64,000 nt of DNA, from assembly GCA_002398365.1 (NCBI GenBank), contig DGYK01000013.1, positions 22,913 through 86,912 on the forward strand, written 5' to 3'. A program made the translations under genes and the position numbers. The notes under the pieces are model-generated. The model was not told where the DNA came from. It searched no databases and saw only the letters and a program-made list of their open reading frames with translations. Origin of the DNA: Flammeovirgaceae bacterium UBA5008 (GTDB taxonomy: Bacteria > Bacteroidota > Bacteroidia > Cytophagales > Cyclobacteriaceae). Shown piece after piece: positions 28,202-38,200 of the stretch. How positions within the stretch are numbered: position 1 is the stretch's first letter; every line of letters starts with the position of its first letter.

Positions 28202-28675
28202 TTAATAATATTTTAATTCTTTCGTTTCCGGAATCCGTACTAATAATACACCTGTGCAGCAATTGAACTGAGCCGTTCTGCTCAACTTTCCCCCAATGTC
28301 GCGTGCTTGAATATGGACCAACTTCTTTGTTAAATAATCAATGGTATCCTCTGCGTTGCGCTTGCCAATATTGAAAGAATGCGGATAGAGGCTTGCTCCA
28401 CCTACGATCTTGGCACACAAATTAGCCGTTGAACTTCCGCGCATCTTAAACTCTTGAATCAATTGATCGATCGAACGATCAACTGTATAATACTTTTCAT
28501 GGGACTGACTAGTTTCCGCTTGGCGCGGCAGGAAAATATGGGCCGCACCATACAAACCCATCAATCGATCTTGCATGAACAAACCAATGCACGAACCCAA
28601 ACCATAGCAGGTAAATGTTACATTCGGATGGTTACTCACCGAAACATCACCGATATTTAAAGTAATATGGATCAT
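28202..28675 (-). CDS. cheD: chemoreceptor glutamine deamidase CheD
   Basis: 157 residues. The catalytic Cys lies in CYGLGSCIGLFMQD and the His in YGAAHIFLP; KIVGGASLYP is a further family hallmark. CheD deamidates receptor glutamines and in some bacteria stimulates CheC, whose homologue is encoded downstream. The ATG overlaps the stop of cheW (ATGA, 4 bp). Confidence 0.93.
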   Translation of the reverse strand: MIHITLNIGDVSVSNHPNVTFTCYGLGSCIGLFMQDRLMGLYGAAHIFLPRQAETSQSHEKYYTVDRSIDQLIQEFKMRGSSTANLCAKIVGGASLYPHSFNIGKRNAEDTIDYLTKKLVHIQARDIGGKLSRTAQFNCCTGVLLVRIPETKELKYY

Positions 28676-29181
28676 GCGGCTACGGATGCTGTTTTGCGAG
28701 TTGACTGCGTCATTTCCTGATCAATTACTTTAAAGATGTCAATCAGAATAATCAGGCGATCACCTGAACGAATGATTCCACGGATATAATTACTTTCGGT
28801 ATTCGTATCGTTAATAATGCCGACCGATTCATCTAAATCACTTCGATTTACCGATATCGTATTGGGCACTTCATTCACCAGAAGTCCTAATTTTACATCT
28901 TCACTTTCAACCACCAGCGTGTATTTATGAGCACTCTCTGTCGATGCGTTCTTGATCAGACCAAATCGTTCTTCCAAATCAAAAATTGCAATTACGTTTC
29001 CCCGAATATTAGCTACTCCTTTTAGATAGTCGGGTGTTTGAGGCATTTTTGTAATGACCGGAGTAATGACCACTTCTTTGATTTGATCGATGTGCAATCC
29101 ATACTCTTCGTTGCCGAGCTTAAACACTACGATTTGAAGCATTCGGTGATCAGTATTGTTATTTGCTTTTTTCTCTTCCAT
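28672..29181 (-). CDS. cheW: chemotaxis coupling protein CheW
   Basis: 169 residues, one CheW domain (about 14-155): VVFKLGNEEYGLHIDQIKEVV, PDYLKGVANIRGNVIAIFDLEERFG, VGLLVNEVP-type strand and IRSGDRLIILIDIFKV. It bridges the soluble MCP and CheA. It lies 35 bp after the mcp gene and overlaps cheD by 4 bp. Confidence 0.95.
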   Translation of the reverse strand: MEEKKANNNTDHRMLQIVVFKLGNEEYGLHIDQIKEVVITPVITKMPQTPDYLKGVANIRGNVIAIFDLEERFGLIKNASTESAHKYTLVVESEDVKLGLLVNEVPNTISVNRSDLDESVGIINDTNTESNYIRGIIRSGDRLIILIDIFKVIDQEMTQSTRKTASVAA

Positions 29182-29216
29182 AAAATGTGTTTTAAGTAAA
29201 ATGAGAAAAGATGGAC

Positions 29217-31199
29217 TTAACGTTTTAACTTGAATTGCTGCACTCCGGCTTGCAGCTCCGCAGCGACAGCCGATAATTCATCGCCCGCTTTGGCAATTTC
29301 GATCATGCCTGTGTTCATTTGCTGACTGGAGCTTGCTACTTGTTGTGTGCCCGCAGCTGTTTCCTCTGACACAACTACAATCTGCTCAAAGTTTTTAACC
29401 ACCACCGTGATGGATTCTTTTTGCGATGTAGTGGCTGATTGAATTTCTTTGGAAGCTCCGAATGTCTCTTCGGTAGACTTTGCAATTTCTTTAAAGATAA
29501 ACTCAGCTTCGGAAGTAGATTTGTTACCCTCCTTCACACTGGATTCCATCACTTCAATGGCTTTGCCTGCAGCGTGAGTATCTTTCTGAACATCTCCAAT
29601 GATTTTCTCAATCTCCACGGCTGACTTCCGAGAATCTTCCGCCAGTTTTCTAATCTCTTCCGCCACCACAGCAAAGCCGCGTCCTGCATCACCTGCACGC
29701 GCTGCTTCGATGGCCGCATTCAACGCCAACAAGTTCGTCTGACTGGCTATATCTGTAATTACTTTCAGCGTTCTACCAATGTCTTCGGTACGTTTGGTCA
29801 GCACACTAATGGATCCCGAAGTTTGGGAAGCTGAATCTTTAATGCCATTCATGTTATCTACCAATACTTTCAGCGTCTTCATGCCTAAATTCGAACTCTC
29901 CAATCCTTTCTCTGCGGCCTTATTGATAATGTTTGACTTTTTCTCCATGTCATTAGAGGAAGACATTACATGATTGATCATTTTAGAAGACTCATCAGTA
30001 CGTGAAGCCTGATCTTGCGCACCTTTTGCCATCTGTGAAATGGCGGTGGCCACTTCGGTGGCGTTCTTCTTCATGTCGTTAGTCTTCTTCTGCAATACAT
30101 CCGATGATTTGGCTACCACCTCAGAAGCTTGTGAAATATTACTGAGAACACTGCTGAGGTTATCTAATGCACTGTTTACTTCGGCTGTGAGGCCGTTGTT
30201 ATCAACGCGGGTATCACATCGCTGGCTTAAATCTCCTTTGGCCATCGCTTTAATCGCACGAATCACCTCGGTCATATCCAAGGCATATTTCACTACTTTA
30301 AATGGCTTTCCATTCAAATCAAAAATGGGGTTATACGATGCCTGAATAAAAACCTCATTACCACGTTTACCGATACGGGTGTATGTACCAACAAAAAATT
30401 CTCCGTTATTCAACTTTCTCCAAAACTCCGCGTATTCGATGCTGCGTGCGTATGTGGAATCCACAAACATGCGGTGATGCTTACCTTTCACTTCATCTAA
30501 GGTGTATCCACCTAATGCATTCAAAAAGTTTTCATTCGCATTCAAAATGGTACCGTCCATATTGAATTCAATCACTGCATTGGATTTTGCAATAGCCGAC
30601 AGTTGGCCTTCGTAATCTGCATTGATCTGCTTTTGTTTGGTTTGATCGGTTGCTACCTTGACCACTTTTACCACTCTTCCCACTTCATCTTTAACGGGTG
30701 TATAGCTTGCCTGAATCCAAACTTCAGAACCATCTTTGGCAATTCGCTTAAACTCACCTACCTGTGGAATACCGCTTCGTAAATCTTCCCAGAACCGATC
30801 GTAAGCTCTGGAATTTGCATACGTATCTTCGCAGAAAATCCGATGATGCTTTCCTTCTATTTCCTCAGCGCGGTATTTCAGGGATGTTAGAAACAACTTG
30901 TTAGCTTTTACAATCGTTCCATCCGGCATAAACTCTATAAAAGCATTGGTGGAATTAATCGCCTCAATCATGCCGTTACTATCCGATAATTTTTGTTCCA
31001 AAAACTTCAATCGTTCTTGCAAATCGGTAGATGCACTCGTCACCGCACTTGATGATGGCTCTAACATTGCTCCTGTTGAACCATTTGCTTTTTCATGATA
31101 AAGATTTTGTTTCATATTTTTTGGTTTTTTGTATCGCTTCGAATTGCTGAGTTCTGGTTTTGTTATTTCGCTGGTTAATTCATTTGTTTCTGTTTGCAT
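29217..31199 (-). CDS. soluble PAS-PAS-HAMP methyl-accepting chemoreceptor
   Basis: About 660 residues from ATG 31199 (the in-frame TTG at 31205 is less likely). No transmembrane segment, so the receptor is cytoplasmic. Two closely related PAS domains (about 80-200, 205-325), each with the GKHHR motif (GKHHRIFCEDTY, GKHHRMFVDSTY), then a HAMP-like segment (RAIKAMAKGDLSQRC) and the MCP signalling hairpin, whose tip carries TDIASQTNLLALNAAIEAAR and GRGFAVVAEEIRKLAE. It presumably senses an intracellular signal such as redox state or a ligand bound to PAS (cofactor not predictable) and drives CheA through CheW. First gene of the operon. Confidence 0.93.
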   Translation of the reverse strand: MQTETNELTSEITKPELSNSKRYKKPKNMKQNLYHEKANGSTGAMLEPSSSAVTSASTDLQERLKFLEQKLSDSNGMIEAINSTNAFIEFMPDGTIVKANKLFLTSLKYRAEEIEGKHHRIFCEDTYANSRAYDRFWEDLRSGIPQVGEFKRIAKDGSEVWIQASYTPVKDEVGRVVKVVKVATDQTKQKQINADYEGQLSAIAKSNAVIEFNMDGTILNANENFLNALGGYTLDEVKGKHHRMFVDSTYARSIEYAEFWRKLNNGEFFVGTYTRIGKRGNEVFIQASYNPIFDLNGKPFKVVKYALDMTEVIRAIKAMAKGDLSQRCDTRVDNNGLTAEVNSALDNLSSVLSNISQASEVVAKSSDVLQKKTNDMKKNATEVATAISQMAKGAQDQASRTDESSKMINHVMSSSNDMEKKSNIINKAAEKGLESSNLGMKTLKVLVDNMNGIKDSASQTSGSISVLTKRTEDIGRTLKVITDIASQTNLLALNAAIEAARAGDAGRGFAVVAEEIRKLAEDSRKSAVEIEKIIGDVQKDTHAAGKAIEVMESSVKEGNKSTSEAEFIFKEIAKSTEETFGASKEIQSATTSQKESITVVVKNFEQIVVVSEETAAGTQQVASSSQQMNTGMIEIAKAGDELSAVAAELQAGVQQFKLKR

Positions 31200-31386
31200 A
31201 GTCAAGTATTTTAAGGAGTGAAAGAATTTGATCGATCATAAAACATTCGATTCAATGGTACATCTTTTTATCCAATAGGCCTGGTATAGAGGCGTTCGAT
31301 TGTAATTGTAAACTTAGTCGCGCAATTCAATTCTTGTAATCCGAGAAAAAGTGTATTTTTTAAATGAATGATAATACGGATAGCGA

Positions 31387-31407
31387 TACGTAGAATTACT
31401 TAGCGTA
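31387..31407. promoter_or_regulatory. candidate palindromic regulator site upstream of mcp
   Basis: TACGTAGA (31387-31394), 5-bp spacer, TTAGCGTA (31400-31407): an interrupted TACG...CGTA palindrome of the same 8-5-8 layout as the site at 32970. It overlaps the stop codon of the upstream histidine-kinase gene and lies about 190 bp before the mcp start. A NarL-type regulator encoded at 33096-33743 is a candidate binder (inference). Confidence 0.3.
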
Positions 31408-32845
31408 CCGATGATGCTGTATGAAGTAGCTGCATTTTTCGGTTGATAAGTCTTCCTTTCGGATCATTGGGAACAATCACTTTAAACACACTTCCAAATC
31501 CAATTTCTGACTGAACATGTACAGTGCCATGAAGCTGTGTAATCGCTTCGCGAACGATGAATAATCCCAGACCTGCACCTTTTGAAAGATGTGTAGCTTT
31601 AAAAAACATAGTGAATATATTTTCGATGTATGCTTTCCCTATCCCAATACCATTGTCAGCTACTAATAATTGAGCTTCATGTTGATTGGAGGTGATCTCG
31701 ATTTTTACAAATGGCTTTGACTTGTTAGAGTCATAAAAGTTAATGCAATTGGACAGAAGACCTTCGAGAATAATTTCCATGCGCTCGGGGTCTGAATAAA
31801 TATGTGCATTGCCTTGTATCGATACCTCTAAACTAATTTTTCTGAGATTGGGATTCTTACGATAACTATTCCACACTTTCCATACTAATGGTTCGAAATC
31901 AATCCGTTCGCTGGTCGTTCGTTGATAATTATTCTTTGAATAGATCATGATGTCTTTGATCGTTTTATCAAGCTTATGAGCCGTTGCTTCAATTTTCTGA
32001 ATGTAGTCGAGCACAATTTTGTCTCGCGTTTCCATTCTCAATAAGTTGACGAGCCCTAGAATAGAAGTGATTGGCGAGCGTAAATCGTGTGAGGTACTGT
32101 ATAAAAACTTTTCCATTTGCAGGTTCAGTTTCTCCAGTTGATCCGTTTTAAGCTGAAGGCGATCTTCGTATTCGATCCGATCGGAAATATCCAAAATGAT
32201 CCAAACAATTACAGGAGAACCTTTAATACCGTTCGCTAAATAGCCGTTGACTAAACCAGTGAGCCGGGTTCCATCTACGCGTTTAAAAAAAACGGTCTCA
32301 CGCTCCATTTTTCCATCGGATACAATTTTTTGTTTTAATCTTTCATACGTTGCTATCTCCTCAAATAGGGTGACGCCTCCATAGATGGAATCCATATTTT
32401 GTTGTTGAATACCAAAACTTTGAATAGCTAACACATTAAAGAATAGCCACTGATCATCTTCAGAAGTATGGATTATTAACTCAAAACTATTTTCAATAAA
32501 TGATCCATACATTTTTTCCAATCGTTCATATTGCTGCTTCCAGCTATTTTCTTCGACCAAAAAGAACCTAATTACCCAAATAGATGATGAGCTCGAATCA
32601 ACTTTCGTTGCAGTTACTGAGAACTTGCCCGCTGGGGACAATTCTAGACAAAATTGAAAATTCACCGAGTTACTATTCTCCAATTGGTCAATGATTAGCT
32701 CGAGGTATGCTGGAAGGATAACTGGTTTAAGATGTATAGTATATTCGCTATTAGCTGATAAAATAACACCATCTGAATGAATCACTATAGCAGGCTGTTG
32801 AAAGCTATTGATTAACGGATTTAATATTTCGACCAACTCAGCCAT
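31400..32845 (-). CDS. soluble PAS histidine kinase
   Basis: 481 residues, no transmembrane helix. A degenerate N-terminal PAS (about 10-95) and a second PAS (about 105-225) precede a HisKA domain (H in FLYSTSHDLRSPITSILG) and a HATPase_c domain with N box IILEGLLSNCINFYD, G1 LLVADNGIGIG and G2 GAGLGLFIVREA. The N box departs from the usual N-x-x-x-N-A but keeps the Asn. It has no receiver domain; the partner may be the NarL-type regulator 250 bp upstream. It ends 195 bp before the che operon and could feed into it. Own promoter region with a palindrome at 32970-32990. Confidence 0.9.
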   Translation of the reverse strand: MAELVEILNPLINSFQQPAIVIHSDGVILSANSEYTIHLKPVILPAYLELIIDQLENSNSVNFQFCLELSPAGKFSVTATKVDSSSSSIWVIRFFLVEENSWKQQYERLEKMYGSFIENSFELIIHTSEDDQWLFFNVLAIQSFGIQQQNMDSIYGGVTLFEEIATYERLKQKIVSDGKMERETVFFKRVDGTRLTGLVNGYLANGIKGSPVIVWIILDISDRIEYEDRLQLKTDQLEKLNLQMEKFLYSTSHDLRSPITSILGLVNLLRMETRDKIVLDYIQKIEATAHKLDKTIKDIMIYSKNNYQRTTSERIDFEPLVWKVWNSYRKNPNLRKISLEVSIQGNAHIYSDPERMEIILEGLLSNCINFYDSNKSKPFVKIEITSNQHEAQLLVADNGIGIGKAYIENIFTMFFKATHLSKGAGLGLFIVREAITQLHGTVHVQSEIGFGSVFKVIVPNDPKGRLINRKMQLLHTASSVR

Positions 32846-32969
32846 ATCCTTTTTTCGAATTAATAGTTTTACTATCTTCTTGACGGATACTCACATCACT
32901 GGGGCAAATATGAATAGGATGTGACCCTGCGACAATACAGGTTTTACATGATTTTGTCAGTAGTATTTA

Positions 32970-32990
32970 TACGCGGAACATCTCCGTGTA
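32970..32990. promoter_or_regulatory. candidate palindromic regulator site upstream of the PAS kinase gene
   Basis: TACGCGGA (32970-32977), ACATC, TCCGTGTA (32983-32990): inverted repeat matching at 7 of 8 positions. It lies 125 bp before the ATG at 32845. The same layout occurs at 31387-31407, and a partly similar TACGTAG...ACACGTAGA stretch at 41877-41898 precedes the 15-PAS kinase. The rest of 32846-33095 shows no gene. Confidence 0.4.
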
Positions 32991-33095
32991 TTTACTTAAT
33001 GTGATTATGATTAAGAAATCACTTGGATAACCTGCTATAGTCTTCTAACAGGTAGTACAGGGATTAGATAAAATATTTTTATTGACGCTTGGAGA

Positions 33096-33743
33096 TCAGA
33101 TTAGCTTCAATTTCTCCATCTTCTTGACTAATTCAATCGAATTATTCACATCTGCTTTTTTCATTAAATTGGCGCGATGTGTTTCTACCGTTCGCGGGCT
33201 GATAAATAGCTTTTCCGCAATGGCTTGACTAGTCAATCCTTCTGCAATTAATCGAACGATTTCAGTTTCACGGGCAGTCAATTTAAAATTGATCTCCTTT
33301 TTACTTTTAGACGATTTAGCAGACGTATACTTTTTAACGATCACTTCGCGAACACGGCTACTAAAATAGGTTTGTCCTTCTATGACTGCCTGAATGGCAC
33401 TTTCCAACTCATTGGAGCTTTCATTCTTAACCACATATCCTTTGATCCCATATTCAGTGCATTGACTGATATAGTCCTCGTCATCATACATGGAAAGAAT
33501 AATAATATTAGCATTGGAATCGGTTGCAATAATCGCTTTAGCCGCCTCCATACCATTTAAAACAGGCATCGAAATATCCATAATCACCACATCCGGACGA
33601 GAAGATTTATACAGCTCAATTGCTTCCAAACCGTTCAACGCCTCTCCTACTACTTCATACATTTTATTTCGTTTCAAAATCATTTTAAAACCCTCGCGGA
33701 TCATCTCATGATCATCGGCAAGTAATATTTTATACTTCGGCAT
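33096..33743 (-). CDS. NarL/LuxR-family response regulator
   Basis: 215 residues. REC domain 1-122 (ILLADDHEMIREGF, phospho-Asp in DVVIMDISMPVLNG, KGYVVKNESS, with the Lys in the expected place) and a LuxR-type helix-turn-helix (about 150-210: FKLTARETEIVRLIAEGLTSQAIAEKLFISPRTVETHR). Its start codon lies inside the end of the REC-PAS-HisKA_3 kinase gene (14 bp overlap), so the kinase is its probable partner. Likely a DNA-binding output; palindromes with TACG/CGTA arms near neighbouring genes are candidate targets. Confidence 0.95.
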   Translation of the reverse strand: MPKYKILLADDHEMIREGFKMILKRNKMYEVVGEALNGLEAIELYKSSRPDVVIMDISMPVLNGMEAAKAIIATDSNANIIILSMYDDEDYISQCTEYGIKGYVVKNESSNELESAIQAVIEGQTYFSSRVREVIVKKYTSAKSSKSKKEINFKLTARETEIVRLIAEGLTSQAIAEKLFISPRTVETHRANLMKKADVNNSIELVKKMEKLKLI

Positions 33744-35160
33744 AACTAGTCATGGGTTCGGGTGAAAATTCAATTACCAATAATGTTCCCTTTCCTTCAG
33801 CGCTTTCAATAGTTAATTTACCGTTAATCATATCCACCCGATCGCGGATATTCGCTAAGCCATTTTTTCCAAAAACTTCCGGATTACACAATTGCTGTAA
33901 TCCAACGCCATCATCTTCAATGCTTAAGTGAAGCATATCTCCATGTTGCACCAATTGAACGCTAACGTGTTTTGCGCGAGCATGTTTAATGGAGTTATTA
34001 ATTGCTTCTTGTGTAATCCGGTAAAGATTGATCTTTTTTGATTGATCGATATCGAACTTCAAATGGGTATCAGTATACGAGATTTCAATAGACGAATTTT
34101 TATTGAGCTGTTGGCACAATGAACGCAAGCAAGTCGATAAATCAAAGTTATTCAGCTTGGATGGAAGTAAATTCTCCGAAATTCGAATACATTCCTGAAT
34201 AGCCTCGTCAATCATTTGAAAAAAATGATCATTTAACTTTTCAGAACCTATAATTGCGTTTGCATTGATTTTAATTGCATTCAACATCTGACCTAATCCA
34301 TCATGCAGATCTTGAGCGATCCTTCTGCGCTCTTTCTCTTGACCTTCGATTAATGACAATACTTTTACTTTTTCAATTCGCTTCAACATCGCCTCTTTCT
34401 CTAATTTTTCAGAAACATCCCGGAACGTAATGACAAGGCCATTTAATCTTTCTTTACCGTCCAATAATAAACTCAGCGTAGATTCTCCAATCGGCAACTC
34501 CTTTCCACTGGCATTCACCAGCAACGCATTCTGCGGAAGTGAAGTTTGATTGGTGACGCCAAGCGGACATTGCAATGGATTTATAGGAAAAGCACCAGTA
34601 ATGCTGTCCTTCAATTTCAGGATATCAAAAATGGAACGGCCTACTGTTTGAGCAACCGCAAACTGCGTGAGTGCTTGGGCACTTGGATTAATGAAGGTTA
34701 TTTGAAAATTCGTATCAATAACAATTACTGCATCGCTGATAGATTTCAATGTTGAAAAATACTTTTCTTCGCTTTGCCACAGCTTTGTTTCCATGGAGTG
34801 TTTGTACAGAGCCATGTCGATAACTGTGAAGATCTCTCTGTCTTCAAAAGGTTTTGTAAGGAACCCATAGGGTTCTGTCAACTTAGCTCGGGCAATAGTA
34901 TCACGATCACTCAATGCGGTGATGTAAATGACTGGCAGGTTATATTTCTCTTTGATTAACTCAGCCACCTCTATTCCATCCATCGCTCCTTCCAACATGA
35001 TATCCATCAAAACTAAATCAGGGAGATTACTTTCTAAGAAGAGCAAAGCCTCTTCACCGGATGTACATTTTCCAACAATAAGATAACCTTCATTTTCCAA
35101 TGTGGCCTGAAGGTGCAAAGCAACGATGTATGAATCTTCAACAATTAGTATTTTTTTCAT
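33730..35160 (-). CDS. hybrid REC-PAS-HisKA_3 histidine kinase
   Basis: 476 residues, soluble. N-terminal receiver 1-120 (ILIVEDSYIVALHL, phospho-Asp in DLVLMDIMLEG, YGFLTKPFEDRE), a PAS domain (about 130-245), then a NarX/DegS-type HisKA_3 dimerisation domain with the phospho-His in ERRRIAQDLHDGLGQML, and a HATPase (about 365-465; ITQEAINNSIKHARA, IEDDGVGL, GLANIRDRVDMINGKL). The HPK7-like kinase type pairs with NarL regulators, consistent with the overlapping gene. The receiver at the N terminus suggests input from another kinase, possibly the CheA pathway or the neighbouring multi-PAS kinases. Confidence 0.93.
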   Translation of the reverse strand: MKKILIVEDSYIVALHLQATLENEGYLIVGKCTSGEEALLFLESNLPDLVLMDIMLEGAMDGIEVAELIKEKYNLPVIYITALSDRDTIARAKLTEPYGFLTKPFEDREIFTVIDMALYKHSMETKLWQSEEKYFSTLKSISDAVIVIDTNFQITFINPSAQALTQFAVAQTVGRSIFDILKLKDSITGAFPINPLQCPLGVTNQTSLPQNALLVNASGKELPIGESTLSLLLDGKERLNGLVITFRDVSEKLEKEAMLKRIEKVKVLSLIEGQEKERRRIAQDLHDGLGQMLNAIKINANAIIGSEKLNDHFFQMIDEAIQECIRISENLLPSKLNNFDLSTCLRSLCQQLNKNSSIEISYTDTHLKFDIDQSKKINLYRITQEAINNSIKHARAKHVSVQLVQHGDMLHLSIEDDGVGLQQLCNPEVFGKNGLANIRDRVDMINGKLTIESAEGKGTLLVIEFSPEPMTSYAEV

Positions 35161-35248
35161 ATTCCTATGCCTCCGCGCAATTATTATTTTAAATTCCTGA
35201 TAAGGTTGACAGCCATCTGTAACCTTTAAATCTATCTCAAACAGTACA

Positions 35249-38200
35249 TTACTCTAATGGAAAACGAATTATGTATAAAGTTCCATTTGTGCGATCGATT
35301 GTAACATCCGCATTTATTTGCTTAAAAAAAACATCCAGCATGAGCAGACCAAAAGTTTTCTCTTTCCCTAATGTAATGTTTTGCTCTAAACCGGAACCAT
35401 TATCAGATATTTGATAAAATACCTCCTTACCATCCGTTTGTATGTTTACTTCTATTGTACCCTCAGCAACATGATTAAATGCATGTTTTATAGAATTTGT
35501 AAACAATTCATTCAAAATGAGACTACAATTGATTGCGGTGTCTAGCTTCATTTTGATGGGCTCTATGGAATGCTTGACGTGTATGGTTTTATCTACGGTT
35601 GAATAAGATGATTGCAGATTAACCAGCAAGCGTTCCATAATATCTGCAATATTAATCTCATTGACAGATTCCTTTTGGAGTAGTGTCTCATGAATGAGTG
35701 CGATAGCATGAATTTTTTGTCGGGTCTCTTCCAAGAACTTTTTCACCTCACTTTGTTCCATGCGTGTCATCCGTATATAGATGAGAGAAGATATTAATTG
35801 CAGATTATTCTTAACCCGATGATGGATCTCTTTCACAAGCAGCTCTTTTTCTATTAAATTCCTTTTTAAGTTCTCTTGGTACTCGCGCACTTTTGAGATA
35901 TCTAAGAACGAACATATCACATGTAATAATTCTCCATTCTGGCTAAAGATTGGATGTGCATTTACCTGAAGCCATATCCGATCATTTGTATTAGGTCGGA
36001 AGACACCCATGATAACATCTTCCACAGGTTTTCGAGTGCGAATTGCCATCGGTACCGGATGCATTTCTCCTGGAAAGGTTTCTCCGTTATCACGGATTAC
36101 ATTCCATGCAGCATCGAATGATGTTTTTCCCAACAATTGATCTTCTGATATTCCTAATAGTTCAATAGCAGCTTCATTATTCATTAAGATTTTAGAATTC
36201 GCATCCTGCAACAGCACGCCTACTTGCAAGTCGCGAATCAAATGGCGAAACCGCTCTTCACTTTCAGCCAGCGCTCTTTCTCTCTCTGCTCGTTCCATTT
36301 CCACCTTCTTGCGTTCTGAAATATTACGTACAATTGCGCAGTTGTATTCTTTCCCATCATACTCAATGATGCTGGCATTGATTTCAACTGGAAAAACACT
36401 TTGATCTTTTCTTCTATATACACTCTCGAATGTGAGGCTCTTTCGTTGGCCCAATTCAAGCCAGTGACTTGGCCATATCTCTTTGGTGTAAACTAAATCA
36501 AAATCAGCAATCGACATCTTTTGTAATTCAGCGATGGAATAACCCAACTCTATTGAAGCGGCCGGGTTAGCATTAATCAAAGTTCCATCCTGCTTAATCC
36601 ACAAAATGGTATCCGATATGTGATCCAGTGTAAATGTGGTGAACTTCATTAACTCCTCTGATTCTTTCTGTTTGGTATCATCAATTAAAATACCATCCCA
36701 AATAACCGAGTTATCCGTCAGCTTCCGTGGCTTCGAATGTGCAGTGAGCCAATGGTATTGATTTGCCACATCCTTAAATCGACCACAAAAATGAAAATCA
36801 CTCATCGCTTTAGCCGAATCTAATACTGCATTAAAGAACGAGTCAGCATCATCCGGGTGGAGCGTGGGGAAAACCATCGATGCATTGCTCATAATTTGTT
36901 GTGCGTTAATACCGATGAACGATTCTACTCCTTCACTTATAAACGGAAATGAAAAATCTCCTTTGTCCGTCATTAAAAATTGATACACTGCACCATTTGG
37001 CAAATTGCTTGCAATTGTCTTCAATAACTCCTCTTTCTCACGAATTTTCTGATTACTTAGCTTTCGTTCGGTGATGTCCCTTACAAACGCACAGTTATAA
37101 TCTTTTCCATAATAACTAATAAGGTTAGCCGTAATTTCTACTTCTTTATGAGTTCCATCTTTTCTTCGTTGTGTGCTTTCAAAAGTTAACGTCCTGTTCT
37201 TCTTCAACTCAGCCCAATGAAATGGCCAAACTTCGTGACGATAATTAGGATCGATATCACTCACTGCTAAAGTGGCAAACTCATCTTTTGTATATCCTAG
37301 TGATTCGTAGGCCGCAACATTGAAATCAAAAAAATAGCCACTTTCTTCGATCCAAAAAATGGAGTCAAGCGCATGATCTACAGTAAATCTCGTTAAGTAC
37401 AGACTTTCGGTGAGCGTCTTTTGATCGGTTATATCGGTTATATACCCATCAAACAAAATTCCTACCTCCGTTACTTTTGGCATCGAGTAAATGTGCAGCC
37501 ACCTGATGGAACCATTGGCATGCATGTGTCTGAACTCGCAACTAAACATGGATAAATTCTGTATTGCTTTCTCTTTGAGATCATTGAAATAAAATTGGTC
37601 TTTGTGAAGGATGTTCTGATAAAAGAGCTCAGAATTCTCTAACACGTCTTCCTTGGGTATTCCTGTTAATTGCTTTATCCTACTACTCATAAAAAGGAAT
37701 TGCTTTGACCGATCTTCGCGGATCAACAGTTGATAGATCGCACTATTAGGAATATTTTCTGTAATACTTACAAATTGTTCGTTTTTGGCTTGTAATTCTT
37801 CTGCTTGAATCTTAATAAGACGGTCTGATTTCAATTTATCAGTAATATCCTCCAGTATGGAGAGGTGTAGCCCCGGAAGAATATTTGCCACGGCATTATA
37901 TCGTACAGTAATTATTTTTCCTTCTTTGGTTCGAAGATCAATAGCCCCTACTTGACGAAGATCATGTAGAAAATCTCCGAAAGGATCAGCAACTGCGCTG
38001 GAGGGAACGGCCACTTGCTTGACATTTAACTTGATGAACTCTTCGTGGGTATAGCCCAAAAGTTTACAGACCGCATTATTTCCATCTACATAATTTCCAC
38101 CATCATCCGCCAAGATGATCGAATTGATCGCATTATCAAAAATAGCTTGTAATCTCTTCTGACTATTTCGCAGTGCATTTTCGGCTAATTTCTGTAGCGT

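Noticed and set aside
20691..31199. Flagellar chemotaxis cluster
   Set aside because: No flagellar, motor or hook gene is present in the window.
33040..33095. Terminator after the NarL-type gene (ACCTG ... CAGGT)
   Set aside because: Only a 5-bp stem and no adjacent T-run; too weak.
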